NCBI GenBank assembly: GCA_903858915.1
Contig: CAIOKL010000251.1
Location: 1 to 10,788 of the forward strand
Length of the DNA: 10,788 bases
Direction: 5' to 3'
DNA from: an uncultured Alphaproteobacteria bacterium
GTDB taxonomy: Bacteria; Pseudomonadota; Alphaproteobacteria; Rickettsiales; UBA1997
A program made the translations under genes and the position numbers. Shown piece by piece: positions 1-6,142 of this stretch. The first letter of the stretch is position 1, and each line of letters begins with the position of its first letter. The notes beneath the pieces were generated by a model. That model did no database searches, had not been told where the DNA came from, and saw nothing but the letters and a program-made list of their open reading frames with translations.

Positions 1-121
1 AGTGGGGAGAGGGAATTCGATGGATTAATTTTTTGTGGTAAATAAAAAATCGCTTCCGTTATCCCCTCTCCCCACAAGTGGGGAGAGGGAATTCGATGGA
101 TTAATTTTTTGTGGTAAATAA
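1..121. repeat. Tandem 76-bp-period repeat, two partial copies
   Basis: Bases 1-45 and 77-121 are identical over 45 nt, giving a period of 76 bp. The first copy is cut by the window edge, so the array probably continues to the left. Between them lies non-repeated (or once-seen) sequence including CGCTTCCGTT. The unit includes one arm of a GC-rich palindrome (see 64-89), an EcoRI-like GAATTC and an AT-rich tail. No gene is seen here; this is the 3' flank of the amidase gene on the minus strand. Confidence 0.9.
64..89. repeat. GC-rich perfect inverted repeat (12-bp arms)
   Basis: CCCTCTCCCCAC (64-75) is followed by AA and then its exact reverse complement GTGGGGAGAGGG (78-89). The right arm also begins the partial repeat at the left edge. 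Such a stable hairpin stands out in an AT-rich region and resembles dispersed REP-like palindromes found between bacterial genes. It lies 42 bp past the amidase stop codon, so it could help end that transcript or block reading from the left, but no U-tract follows directly on either strand. Function is inference. Confidence 0.8.
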
Positions 122-131
122 GACAATTAAT

Positions 132-899
132 CTAAATTTGCTTTAACAAATTTAAGAGGATTGCATCTGAGCTTTGAAGCCATAGATCTTGGCTCCGTAA
201 ATCAATTTTATTGTTAAAATGGCGATTAAAAACTCGAACTAACATTTGCATTTCTTCATCAAAAATTTGATTAATATTTGTAACTTTATAACCAAAATCT
301 TGAAGATTTTTTTTAATTTTTTCAATTTGTAAATTTTGGTCTCCGGCCTCGAATATCAAAGCTTCTTCACTAGATTTAAGAAATAATTTTGGATATAATC
401 CAATATTATTTTTTGCCAATAATTCCCAATCAAATAAATGCGAAGGATCTTGTTTGCGATCAAGTAAACCGCTTGTCGAATTATAAGCGATATCGGAATG
501 ACCCAAAACATATCTACTTTGAATATTATATTTATTGATTAAATAACTTGCCAAATCAACGCCGGCAAGCATTTGCTCCTGAGAAAAATTATTTGAAAAT
601 GGGTCGGAATTAATAAATTCAATGCCAATTGAATTCATGTTTAAACCCTCAAAACCATTCCAACAACTCACTCCAGCGTGAAAAGCAATATCATTTTCTT
701 CGACCAATTGTACAATTTTACCACTTTTATCAATCAAAAAATGCGCACTCACTTCATGATATTCGAGCGCTTCGATAGTTTGCGCAATTGAATTTGCTTG
801 CAAATGATGCATGATTAAAAAGTCGATTTGCCTATGCCCCTCATGCTTTCTATAACAATTTTTTAAAATATTTTCTTGAAGGATTTCAAATGTGTTCAT
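132..899 (-). CDS. N-acetylmuramoyl-L-alanine amidase, AmiD/AmpD type (Amidase_2)
   Basis: This is a zinc amidase that cuts between MurNAc and the stem peptide of peptidoglycan or muropeptides. Residue numbers count from a TTG at 905; the ATG at 899 is preferred as start and gives 255 aa. The catalytic domain spans about residues 25-165. Expected zinc ligands are His33 (in IMHH), His136 (in LGHSD) and Asp153 (in KQDPS), with the family Lys151 two residues before the Asp and Glu96 in IGIEF. Residues about 185-257 (IEKIKKNLQDFGY, then a NRHF stretch) match the small peptidoglycan-binding domain that follows the catalytic domain in AmiD, so AmiD-like is a better fit than AmpD. Oddities: no signal peptide or lipobox is visible, unlike E. 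coli AmiD, and the usual DPG is DPS. It is divergent from maeB, with an 84-bp gap. It could act in cytoplasmic muropeptide recycling, or be exported by a route not evident here. Confidence 0.9.
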   Translation of the reverse strand: MNTFEILQENILKNCYRKHEGHRQIDFLIMHHLQANSIAQTIEALEYHEVSAHFLIDKSGKIVQLVEENDIAFHAGVSCWNGFEGLNMNSIGIEFINSDPFSNNFSQEQMLAGVDLASYLINKYNIQSRYVLGHSDIAYNSTSGLLDRKQDPSHLFDWELLAKNNIGLYPKLFLKSSEEALIFEAGDQNLQIEKIKKNLQDFGYKVTNINQIFDEEMQMLVRVFNRHFNNKIDLRSQDLWLQSSDAILLNLLKQI

Positions 900-908
900 A
901 AACAATTT

Positions 909-937
909 TTGACAAATAAAAATTTAAAAAGTAATTT
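909..937 (+). promoter_or_regulatory. maeB: Candidate sigma-70 promoter for maeB
   Basis: A perfect TTGACA box (909-914) lies in the gap between the divergent amidase and malic enzyme genes. Seventeen bases on is TAATTT (932-937), a weak -10; AGTAAT at 930-935 is an alternative with a 15-base spacer. This would give a leader of about 40 nt before the ATG at 984. The -35 is convincing and the -10 is not, so this is a candidate only. No clear promoter was found for the amidase in the same gap. Confidence 0.35.
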
Positions 938-983
938 GTTGTTAGGTGAAATTGATTTAACTTTTAACATTTTAAAATTAATT

Positions 984-3296
984 ATGTCAAACAAAAAGAA
1001 TTCGCAAAATAGCGTTGATACTTCAAAAATCTCTTCAAAAGCAGATAACAAAACTCAAAAAGAAATCGAAGCATTAAATTTTCATATTCAGGGACAGCCT
1101 GGAAAAGTTGCTATGCACGCAACTAAACCACTCAATACCCAACGCGAACTCGCCCTCGCCTACTCTCCCGGCGTCGCGGTTCCATGTTTAGAAATTCAAA
1201 AAAATCCAGATTTAGCTTACGATTATACTTCAAAAGGTAATTATGTTGCGGTTATTTCTAACGGCACGGCGGTTCTCGGACTTGGTAATCTTGGCGCCCT
1301 CGCCGGCAAACCAGTTATGGAAGGTAAATCAGTTTTATTCAAACGGTTTGCCGATATAGATTCAGTCGATATCGAAGTTGATACTGAAAATGTCGAAGAA
1401 TTTATTAACGCCGTGAGATATCTCGGTCCAAGCTGGGGCGGGATTAATCTTGAAGACATTAAAGCACCCGAATGCTTTATCATTGAAAGCAAACTTCGTG
1501 AAATTATGGATATTCCCGTTTTCCACGATGATCAACACGGCACCGCCATTATTTCCGCGGCCGGAATTCTCAATGTTTTACATTTATCGGGCAAAAAATT
1601 TAACGAAATAAAAGTTGTCGTGAACGGAGCCGGCGCGGCCGGAATCGCTTGTTTAGAGCTTCTAAAAGCCATGGGTTTACCTCATGAAAGCGCACTTTTA
1701 TGCGATACCAAAGGCGTAATTTACAAAGGTCGAACAGACGGAATGAATCAATGGAAATCGGCTCACGCCGTCGAAACTAAAGCGCGCACTTTAGCCGAAG
1801 CGATGAAAGGTGCGGATGTGTTTTTGGGTCTTTCAGTTAAAGGGGCGGTAACTAAAGATATGGTTAAATCGATGGCGAAAAATCCGGTCATTTTTGCCAT
1901 GGCAAATCCCGATCCAGAAATTTTGCCCGAAGAAGTTCACGAAGCACGAAGTGATGCAATTGTCGCAACGGGTCGCAGTGATTATGAAAACCAAGTTAAC
2001 AATGTAATGGGCTTCCCATATATTTTCCGCGGAGCGCTTGATGTCAGAGCCTCAACCATCAATGAAGAAATGAAAATTGCCGCGGTAAAAGCCATCGCTG
2101 AGATCGCTCGTCAACCAGTTCCAGACGAAGTTATCAAAGCTTACGGTGGTCGTGAAATGAAATTCGGTAAGCATTATATCATCCCTACCCCATTTGATTC
2201 GCGATTGATTTACACAGTTCCGGTTGCGGTGGCAAAGGCTGCGGTTGAAAGTGGCGTCGCTAGAAAACCAATTAAAGATTGGGACGCTTACACCAAACAA
2301 CTTCAAGCGCGTCACGATCCTTCCGTTAACAGCTTAAGCTTGATTTTTGAAAAATTAAAAAGATCCCCGAAAAATGTTATTTTCGCCGAAGGTGAACAGC
2401 CAGAAGTTATTAAAGTGGCCAGCATGTGGCGCGATAACAAATATGGTAAACCAATTTTAATCGGAAAAAAAGAGCGAATTCTTGAAAAAATGCAAGAATT
2501 AAATATTGATGAAAAAGGCATTGAGATCTACAACTCCGCCATTTCAGGTGAAAACAATAAATATATCGATTATCTTTATTCGAAATTGCAACGCAAAGGC
2601 GTTCTTCTTTCGGATTGTGCGCGCATGATTAAAACTGATCGCAATATTTTTGCCGGCTCAATGCTCGCTTGTGGTCATGGAGATCTACTTGTAACTGGCT
2701 TAACAAGAGGATATAGCAAATCTTTGAAAGATGTTTGGCAAGTAATCAAAAACAAAAAAGATCACATCGTTATGGGTGTCTCAATGATTATTTCCAAAGG
2801 TCGCACGATTTTCATTTCCGACACCGCTTGCTCAGAATTATCTTCCTCAGAACATTTGGTGAGCATTGCAATTCAAACTGCTAAAAAAGTTCGCAAAATG
2901 GGTTATGAACCAAAAGTTGCGTTCTTGTCATTTTCAAATTTTGGTAGCGCTTTGAAAAATGAGTCAAGTCGCATGAAACATGCAGTTGAAATACTCGACG
3001 GCATGAAAGTTGATTTCGAATATGACGGCGAAATGACCGCCGATGTTGCTTTAAATCCTGAAAAAATGGCAAAATATCCATTTTGTCGATTGACCGGTCC
3101 AGCAAATATTTTAATTTGCCCAGGACTTCATTCGGCAAGTATCGCCACCAAACTTCTTGAAGAGGTTGGTAATTGCACGGTGATTGGACCAATTTTAGAT
3201 GGCTTCGAAAAACCCGTTCAAATCGTTACGATGCAATCTTCGGTCAACGATATTCTTAACATGTCGGCCGTTGCCGCGGTTGATTCATCTAAATAA
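984..3296 (+). CDS. maeB: NADP-dependent malic enzyme (MaeB type) with C-terminal phosphotransacetylase-like domain
   Basis: Oxidatively decarboxylates malate to pyruvate and CO2, making NAD(P)H, in the cytoplasm. The ATG at 984 is chosen (770 aa, the usual MaeB size). An upstream in-frame ATG at 876 would overlap the amidase gene and add 36 residues with no family match. The N-terminal malic domain (about 50-190) has AYSPGVAVPC at 59-68, AGKPVMEGK at 107-115 and the metal-binding WGGINLEDI (151-159) and FHDDQHGT (180-187). The Rossmann NAD(P) domain follows, with NGAGAAG at 214-220, MANPDPE at 306-312 and NNVMGFPYIFRGALD at 339-353. From about 454 to the end is a PTA_PTB domain beginning with the IFAEGEQPEV stretch. 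In known MaeB proteins this domain is not an active transacetylase but supports oligomerisation and acetyl-CoA regulation. No catalytic residue looks lost. The next gene starts 13 bp downstream. Confidence 0.97.
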   Translation: MSNKKNSQNSVDTSKISSKADNKTQKEIEALNFHIQGQPGKVAMHATKPLNTQRELALAYSPGVAVPCLEIQKNPDLAYDYTSKGNYVAVISNGTAVLGLGNLGALAGKPVMEGKSVLFKRFADIDSVDIEVDTENVEEFINAVRYLGPSWGGINLEDIKAPECFIIESKLREIMDIPVFHDDQHGTAIISAAGILNVLHLSGKKFNEIKVVVNGAGAAGIACLELLKAMGLPHESALLCDTKGVIYKGRTDGMNQWKSAHAVETKARTLAEAMKGADVFLGLSVKGAVTKDMVKSMAKNPVIFAMANPDPEILPEEVHEARSDAIVATGRSDYENQVNNVMGFPYIFRGALDVRASTINEEMKIAAVKAIAEIARQPVPDEVIKAYGGREMKFGKHYIIPTPFDSRLIYTVPVAVAKAAVESGVARKPIKDWDAYTKQLQARHDPSVNSLSLIFEKLKRSPKNVIFAEGEQPEVIKVASMWRDNKYGKPILIGKKERILEKMQELNIDEKGIEIYNSAISGENNKYIDYLYSKLQRKGVLLSDCARMIKTDRNIFAGSMLACGHGDLLVTGLTRGYSKSLKDVWQVIKNKKDHIVMGVSMIISKGRTIFISDTACSELSSSEHLVSIAIQTAKKVRKMGYEPKVAFLSFSNFGSALKNESSRMKHAVEILDGMKVDFEYDGEMTADVALNPEKMAKYPFCRLTGPANILICPGLHSASIATKLLEEVGNCTVIGPILDGFEKPVQIVTMQSSVNDILNMSAVAAVDSSK

Positions 3297-3309
3297 AATA
3301 TTGTAAATT

Positions 3310-3720
3310 ATGTCTTCACCAGCTCCAACTCAAATTCAACATAGCAATATCGGTGAAATGCTTCATGCCAACAATATAACTGCATCAGCACCCAACTCTA
3401 ATCATGGAGGTGGCTTTGTTAGTAGTGGCGGTAAAAATGGCGGAATGGGAGGAAATATTGACGAAAACCTTAAATTTGGAGAGGGAATTAATATCTCAAC
3501 GGCTAGTTTGGATTCAATGATTCCAAAAGGCGGAGTCTTTGAAGGTGAATTATTTTCATTTGCGGATGGAGCTTTAGCAATGGGAAAAATATCTTACGAT
3601 GATTTTTTAAAAATTAAAAAAGAAAATTTTAAACTAGATGTTTCAGTTGCCAAAGAAACGGGATTTAGCTTAGGAGCAAACCTTGGATTTATTAGCGGTG
3701 GAGAAGGACAAGAACGATAA
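3310..3720 (+). CDS. Uncharacterised glycine/asparagine-rich small protein
   Basis: I do not recognise this 136-residue protein. The N-terminal part (1-50) is low-complexity and rich in Ser, Asn and Gly (HGGGF at 32-36, GGMGGN at 44-49). The second part (about 51-136) looks more ordered, with an acidic/hydrophobic stretch (GGVFEGELFSF, 74-84), a short charged segment ISYDDFLKIKKENFKLDV (94-111) and a Gly-rich tail ending GEGQER. There is no signal peptide, membrane segment or Cys. It starts 13 bp after maeB on the same strand, so co-transcription is likely, and it is followed after 63 bp by the SDHAF4-like gene. No Shine-Dalgarno sequence is visible before the ATG. Real-gene status rests on length, tight spacing and a protein-like second half. 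Confidence 0.68.
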   Translation: MSSPAPTQIQHSNIGEMLHANNITASAPNSNHGGGFVSSGGKNGGMGGNIDENLKFGEGINISTASLDSMIPKGGVFEGELFSFADGALAMGKISYDDFLKIKKENFKLDVSVAKETGFSLGANLGFISGGEGQER

Positions 3721-3726
3721 ATTTTA

Positions 3727-3758
3727 AAAATAATTTATTCAAAATTTTAAATTATTTT
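3727..3758 (+). terminator. Weak AT-only stem-loop between genes
   Basis: AAAATAATTTA (3727-3737) and TAAATTATTTT (3748-3758) are exact reverse complements around a 10-nt loop, just after the stop at 3720. The 3' arm ends in TTTT. With no G-C pairs the stem is weak, and in sequence this AT-rich it may be chance. It could partly separate the unknown protein from the SDHAF4-like gene. Confidence 0.22.
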
Positions 3759-3783
3759 CTTCTAAAATTGCAAATATTATAAA

Positions 3784-3936
3784 ATGAAACCAGAACTAAA
3801 AACCGAAGATTCAGTAAAAAAAGATTCTGAAATTTTAAAAGAAAATTTAGAAATTGAAGATGCTTTAACAAAGCCCGAAGAAGATAACACTCGTTACGGC
3901 GACTGGGTTAAAAACGGTCGAACAATAGATTTTTAA
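3784..3936 (+). CDS. SDHAF4-like succinate dehydrogenase assembly factor (DUF1674)
   Basis: A 50-residue protein running from ATG 3784 to TAA 3934-3936. The first 30 residues are charged and likely disordered. The C-terminus, TRYGDWVKNGRTIDF (36-50), is the hallmark of the DUF1674/SDHAF4 family, whose members end in RYGDWE.KGR.IDF. In mitochondria SDHAF4 binds the flavinylated SDHA subunit of complex II and helps its assembly; alphaproteobacterial homologues are presumed to do likewise in the cytoplasm. Family members often carry a longer N-terminal tail, but the conserved end is intact. It sits 63 bp after the unknown gene and about 490 bp after maeB, so a TCA-linked transcription unit is plausible. 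No sdh gene is in the window. It is short enough to be missed by many gene callers, but the motif makes it secure. Confidence 0.9.
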   Translation: MKPELKTEDSVKKDSEILKENLEIEDALTKPEEDNTRYGDWVKNGRTIDF

Positions 3937-4041
3937 TTTTTTATTACAAAAATTTCATGCAATTTTATTTCTAAAATTGACCATTCTAAATTTAAATAAT
4001 ACTAAAATTAAACGATCAATTTTAATTTAAGAATCAAATTA

Positions 4042-5103
4042 ATGATAAAATTTTTAAAATATTTTTTAACATTCATTCTTATGAGCTTTCTCTCTTCATG
4101 CTTTTTATTTTCTGAGTCGGGATACTACAAAGGAAACACTTCAGACCATTTTGATGGCAAGAGATTTTTCAATCCAAATAGCGAAGATCCTCTTAAAAAA
4201 AACTTCATGTCTTATTACAAAGCGAAGGCAAAATATGAAGCCGAAAATGGCAAATCTTTTTGGGTTAAAGATTTAATTGAAGTCAATAATTACAAACCAC
4301 TAGAAAAAGTTAACAATAATAAAATCTCAACAACTTTTGTTGGTCATTCAACATTTTTATTACAATTTAACAATTTAAATATTTTAACCGATCCAATTTG
4401 GTCAAATCGCGCCAGCCCCGTTTCTTTTTTGGGTCCAAAAAGAGCCAAAAAAACAGGAATAAAATTTGCGGACTTACCAAAAATTGATATTGTTTTAATA
4501 AGCCATTCGCACTACGACCACTTGGATATACCAACCATAAAAAAACTTCGTGATTTTTCAAATCCACAAATTTTTGCCGGCCTTGGAATGTGTCATTATT
4601 TAAACAAAGTTAAAAATCTAAAAGTTAATTGCCAAGAAATGGATTGGAATCAAAAAATTGAATTTAATGAAAATCTTTCGATTAATTTTTTACGCGCCAA
4701 ACATTGGTCGAAAAGGGCTTTTTGGGGATCGAACGCTACTCTTTGGGGCGCCTTTGCCCTTGAAACTAAACTTGGTAATATTTATTTCGCTGGCGATACG
4801 GGTTACGATTCACACTTTGCGGAGGCTGGGCAGAAATTCAAAAACTTTAAACTCGCCCTACTCCCAATTGGCGCTTATAAGCCACAAGATTTTATGATTC
4901 GTCATCACATCGATCCAGCTCATGCAATTCTTGCTCATAAGGAACTTAATTCCGAGAAATCAATCGCCATGCATTTTGAAACTTTTCAACTGGCTTCGGA
5001 TAATTTTAAAGATGCCTCGGAGGATCTTAAAAAAAATCGCTTGGAGGCTAATTTAGAAAAAGATTTTTTAATCTTGGAAGTTGGCGAAAATAAAGAATTT
5101 TAA
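4042..5103 (+). CDS. Lipoprotein metallo-beta-lactamase-fold hydrolase, NAPE-PLD-like
   Basis: 353 residues. The N-terminus is a lipoprotein signal: a basic start, a hydrophobic run and the lipobox LSSC with Cys20, followed by Phe, so outer-membrane sorting is likely. The metallo-beta-lactamase fold begins near residue 95 (TTFVGHSTFLLQF). Metal ligands are visible as HSHYDHLD (His155, His157, Asp159, His160), His221 in AKHWS, Asp252 in FAGDTGYD and His311 in MHFETF. This spacing, together with LPIGAYKP (274-281) and DPAHA (291-295), matches the NAPE-PLD-like branch (phospholipase D-type hydrolases of N-acyl-phosphatidylethanolamine, and bacterial relatives of mostly unknown substrate). All expected ligands are present, so it should be active on a phosphodiester or similar substrate at the cell envelope; the exact substrate cannot be read from sequence. 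It follows a 105-bp gap that holds a TTGACC (3977-3982) but no good -10. It ends 10 bp from the convergent prepilin gene. Confidence 0.92.
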   Translation: MIKFLKYFLTFILMSFLSSCFLFSESGYYKGNTSDHFDGKRFFNPNSEDPLKKNFMSYYKAKAKYEAENGKSFWVKDLIEVNNYKPLEKVNNNKISTTFVGHSTFLLQFNNLNILTDPIWSNRASPVSFLGPKRAKKTGIKFADLPKIDIVLISHSHYDHLDIPTIKKLRDFSNPQIFAGLGMCHYLNKVKNLKVNCQEMDWNQKIEFNENLSINFLRAKHWSKRAFWGSNATLWGAFALETKLGNIYFAGDTGYDSHFAEAGQKFKNFKLALLPIGAYKPQDFMIRHHIDPAHAILAHKELNSEKSIAMHFETFQLASDNFKDASEDLKKNRLEANLEKDFLILEVGENKEF

Positions 5104-5113
5104 CAAATAGATT

Positions 5114-6142
5114 TTATGGACAAGTCAACAATACCCAGCTCCATTCGCCATTATAACTACATCTCATTATTTTTATGACCTTTGTATAACCGCCCATAGA
5201 GCCAACATCATTGGGACATTGCGCATCAGCATATAAATATTGACCATAATATAAACTTCTTTTGGTAAATCCCGCGGTCACCATATCGTCCGAACCCTTA
5301 CAAAATATTAAATTACTCGCTAAAAATTCACCCACAAAATCAATGCGGGTTTTATAAAAAACAATATCGTCAAAATTATCGCTTCCGAAAGAATTAACGA
5401 TAAAAATATTGTCAAAAGTTGCGGTTGGAGGCGAAACAGAATTGTTAAATCCAGTTATTTGATTTTCTACTTCTTCGCTTTCGGTTGAAAGACTATTTTG
5501 CAAACCATTTTCCGCATTAAAACCGCCCAGACCATTTGCTCCAGCGCTTGACAAAGCAAATATCGCATTATCTGCCGAAATTGAAAAAGTGCCGTTGGCT
5601 TGTTTTTCTTTAGCGATAATTACATTTGCCATCGATGTAAAATCAACGGTTCCGAAGCTTGGACCGGGATCGGCCGTAGAACCAGTATTAATAAAATTAT
5701 ATGTAAAGCGTCGATCGATAATATAATTTAATTTATTTCCATAACCGTCTTCGGCATATTCAGAGCTTAAATTTAAAGCTTTTATCGGAACTCCTCCAAA
5801 AAATAAATTAGCATTTGTTGATGATTTATAAACCCCCGCCCCTTGGCATCCTACACCAGCCCCAACCTCTTCTCCATAGTTAGCATCACTTATCTTTGAA
5901 GTTAAAATTGAAGCCGGACATGGTAATCTTTTATTAACCATCAAGTAAGTTCCCATTGATTTGTAAATCTCGCTAATTCTTTGATTTGTTAATACATATT
6001 TTGCATCATTAATGCTTCCAGTTGCAAAAGAAAATACCCCCGCCATCAACAAAGAGATAATCAAAATGGTAATCGAAAGCTCGATTAAAGTGTAAGCTTT
6101 TTTATTATTTGGAGAGAGTTTTGTATTTTTAAATTTTATCAT
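5114..6142 (-). CDS. Prepilin-like protein 3 (type IV pilin/pseudopilin N-terminal domain)
   Basis: 342 residues from the ATG at 6142, which overlaps the upstream gene's TGA as ATGA. A TTG three codons earlier is possible but less likely. The leader is basic and ends KKA; cleavage is predicted between Ala16 and Tyr17, before YTLIELSITILIISLLMAG, with Glu21 as the conserved mature Glu5 used in pilus assembly. The helix runs into KSMGTYLMVNKRLPCPAS (61-78). Further motifs shared with the two upstream genes are GVP..ALNL (117-124), AEDGYGNKLNYIIDRRF (130-146), SAGANGLGGFN (199-209), NFDDIVFYKTR (256-266) and YYGQ (298-301). A C-terminal Cys pair frames GEWSW (332-336; Cys328, Cys341). It is the last gene of a three-gene operon and probably a minor pilin or pseudopilin exported to the inner membrane and periplasm. 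Its exact structural role is unknown. The -1 Ala instead of Gly is unusual. Confidence 0.88.
   Translation of the reverse strand: MIKFKNTKLSPNNKKAYTLIELSITILIISLLMAGVFSFATGSINDAKYVLTNQRISEIYKSMGTYLMVNKRLPCPASILTSKISDANYGEEVGAGVGCQGAGVYKSSTNANLFFGGVPIKALNLSSEYAEDGYGNKLNYIIDRRFTYNFINTGSTADPGPSFGTVDFTSMANVIIAKEKQANGTFSISADNAIFALSSAGANGLGGFNAENGLQNSLSTESEEVENQITGFNNSVSPPTATFDNIFIVNSFGSDNFDDIVFYKTRIDFVGEFLASNLIFCKGSDDMVTAGFTKRSLYYGQYLYADAQCPNDVGSMGGYTKVIKIMRCSYNGEWSWVLLTCP

Noticed and set aside
1..121. CRISPR-like array (palindromic repeats with a gap)
   Set aside because: The sequence next to each palindrome is also repeated identically, so there are no unique spacers, only two partial units are seen, and no cas gene is present.
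876..983. N-terminal extension of the malic enzyme from ATG 876
   Set aside because: It overlaps the divergent amidase gene and encodes 36 residues without family similarity; ATG 984 gives the normal MaeB length.
1241..3192. Antisense ORFs of 69-103 residues on the minus strand inside maeB
   Set aside because: They lie opposite a strongly conserved coding frame, have no recognisable motifs and look like codon-bias shadows.
3977..4005. Promoter with TTGACC upstream of the lipoprotein gene
   Set aside because: No hexamer at the right spacing matches TATAAT at more than three positions, so support is too thin for a feature.
4005..4032. AT-rich inverted repeat before the lipoprotein gene (AAATTAAA / TTTAATTT)
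   Set aside because: Eight-base AT-only arms are expected by chance in sequence of this composition.
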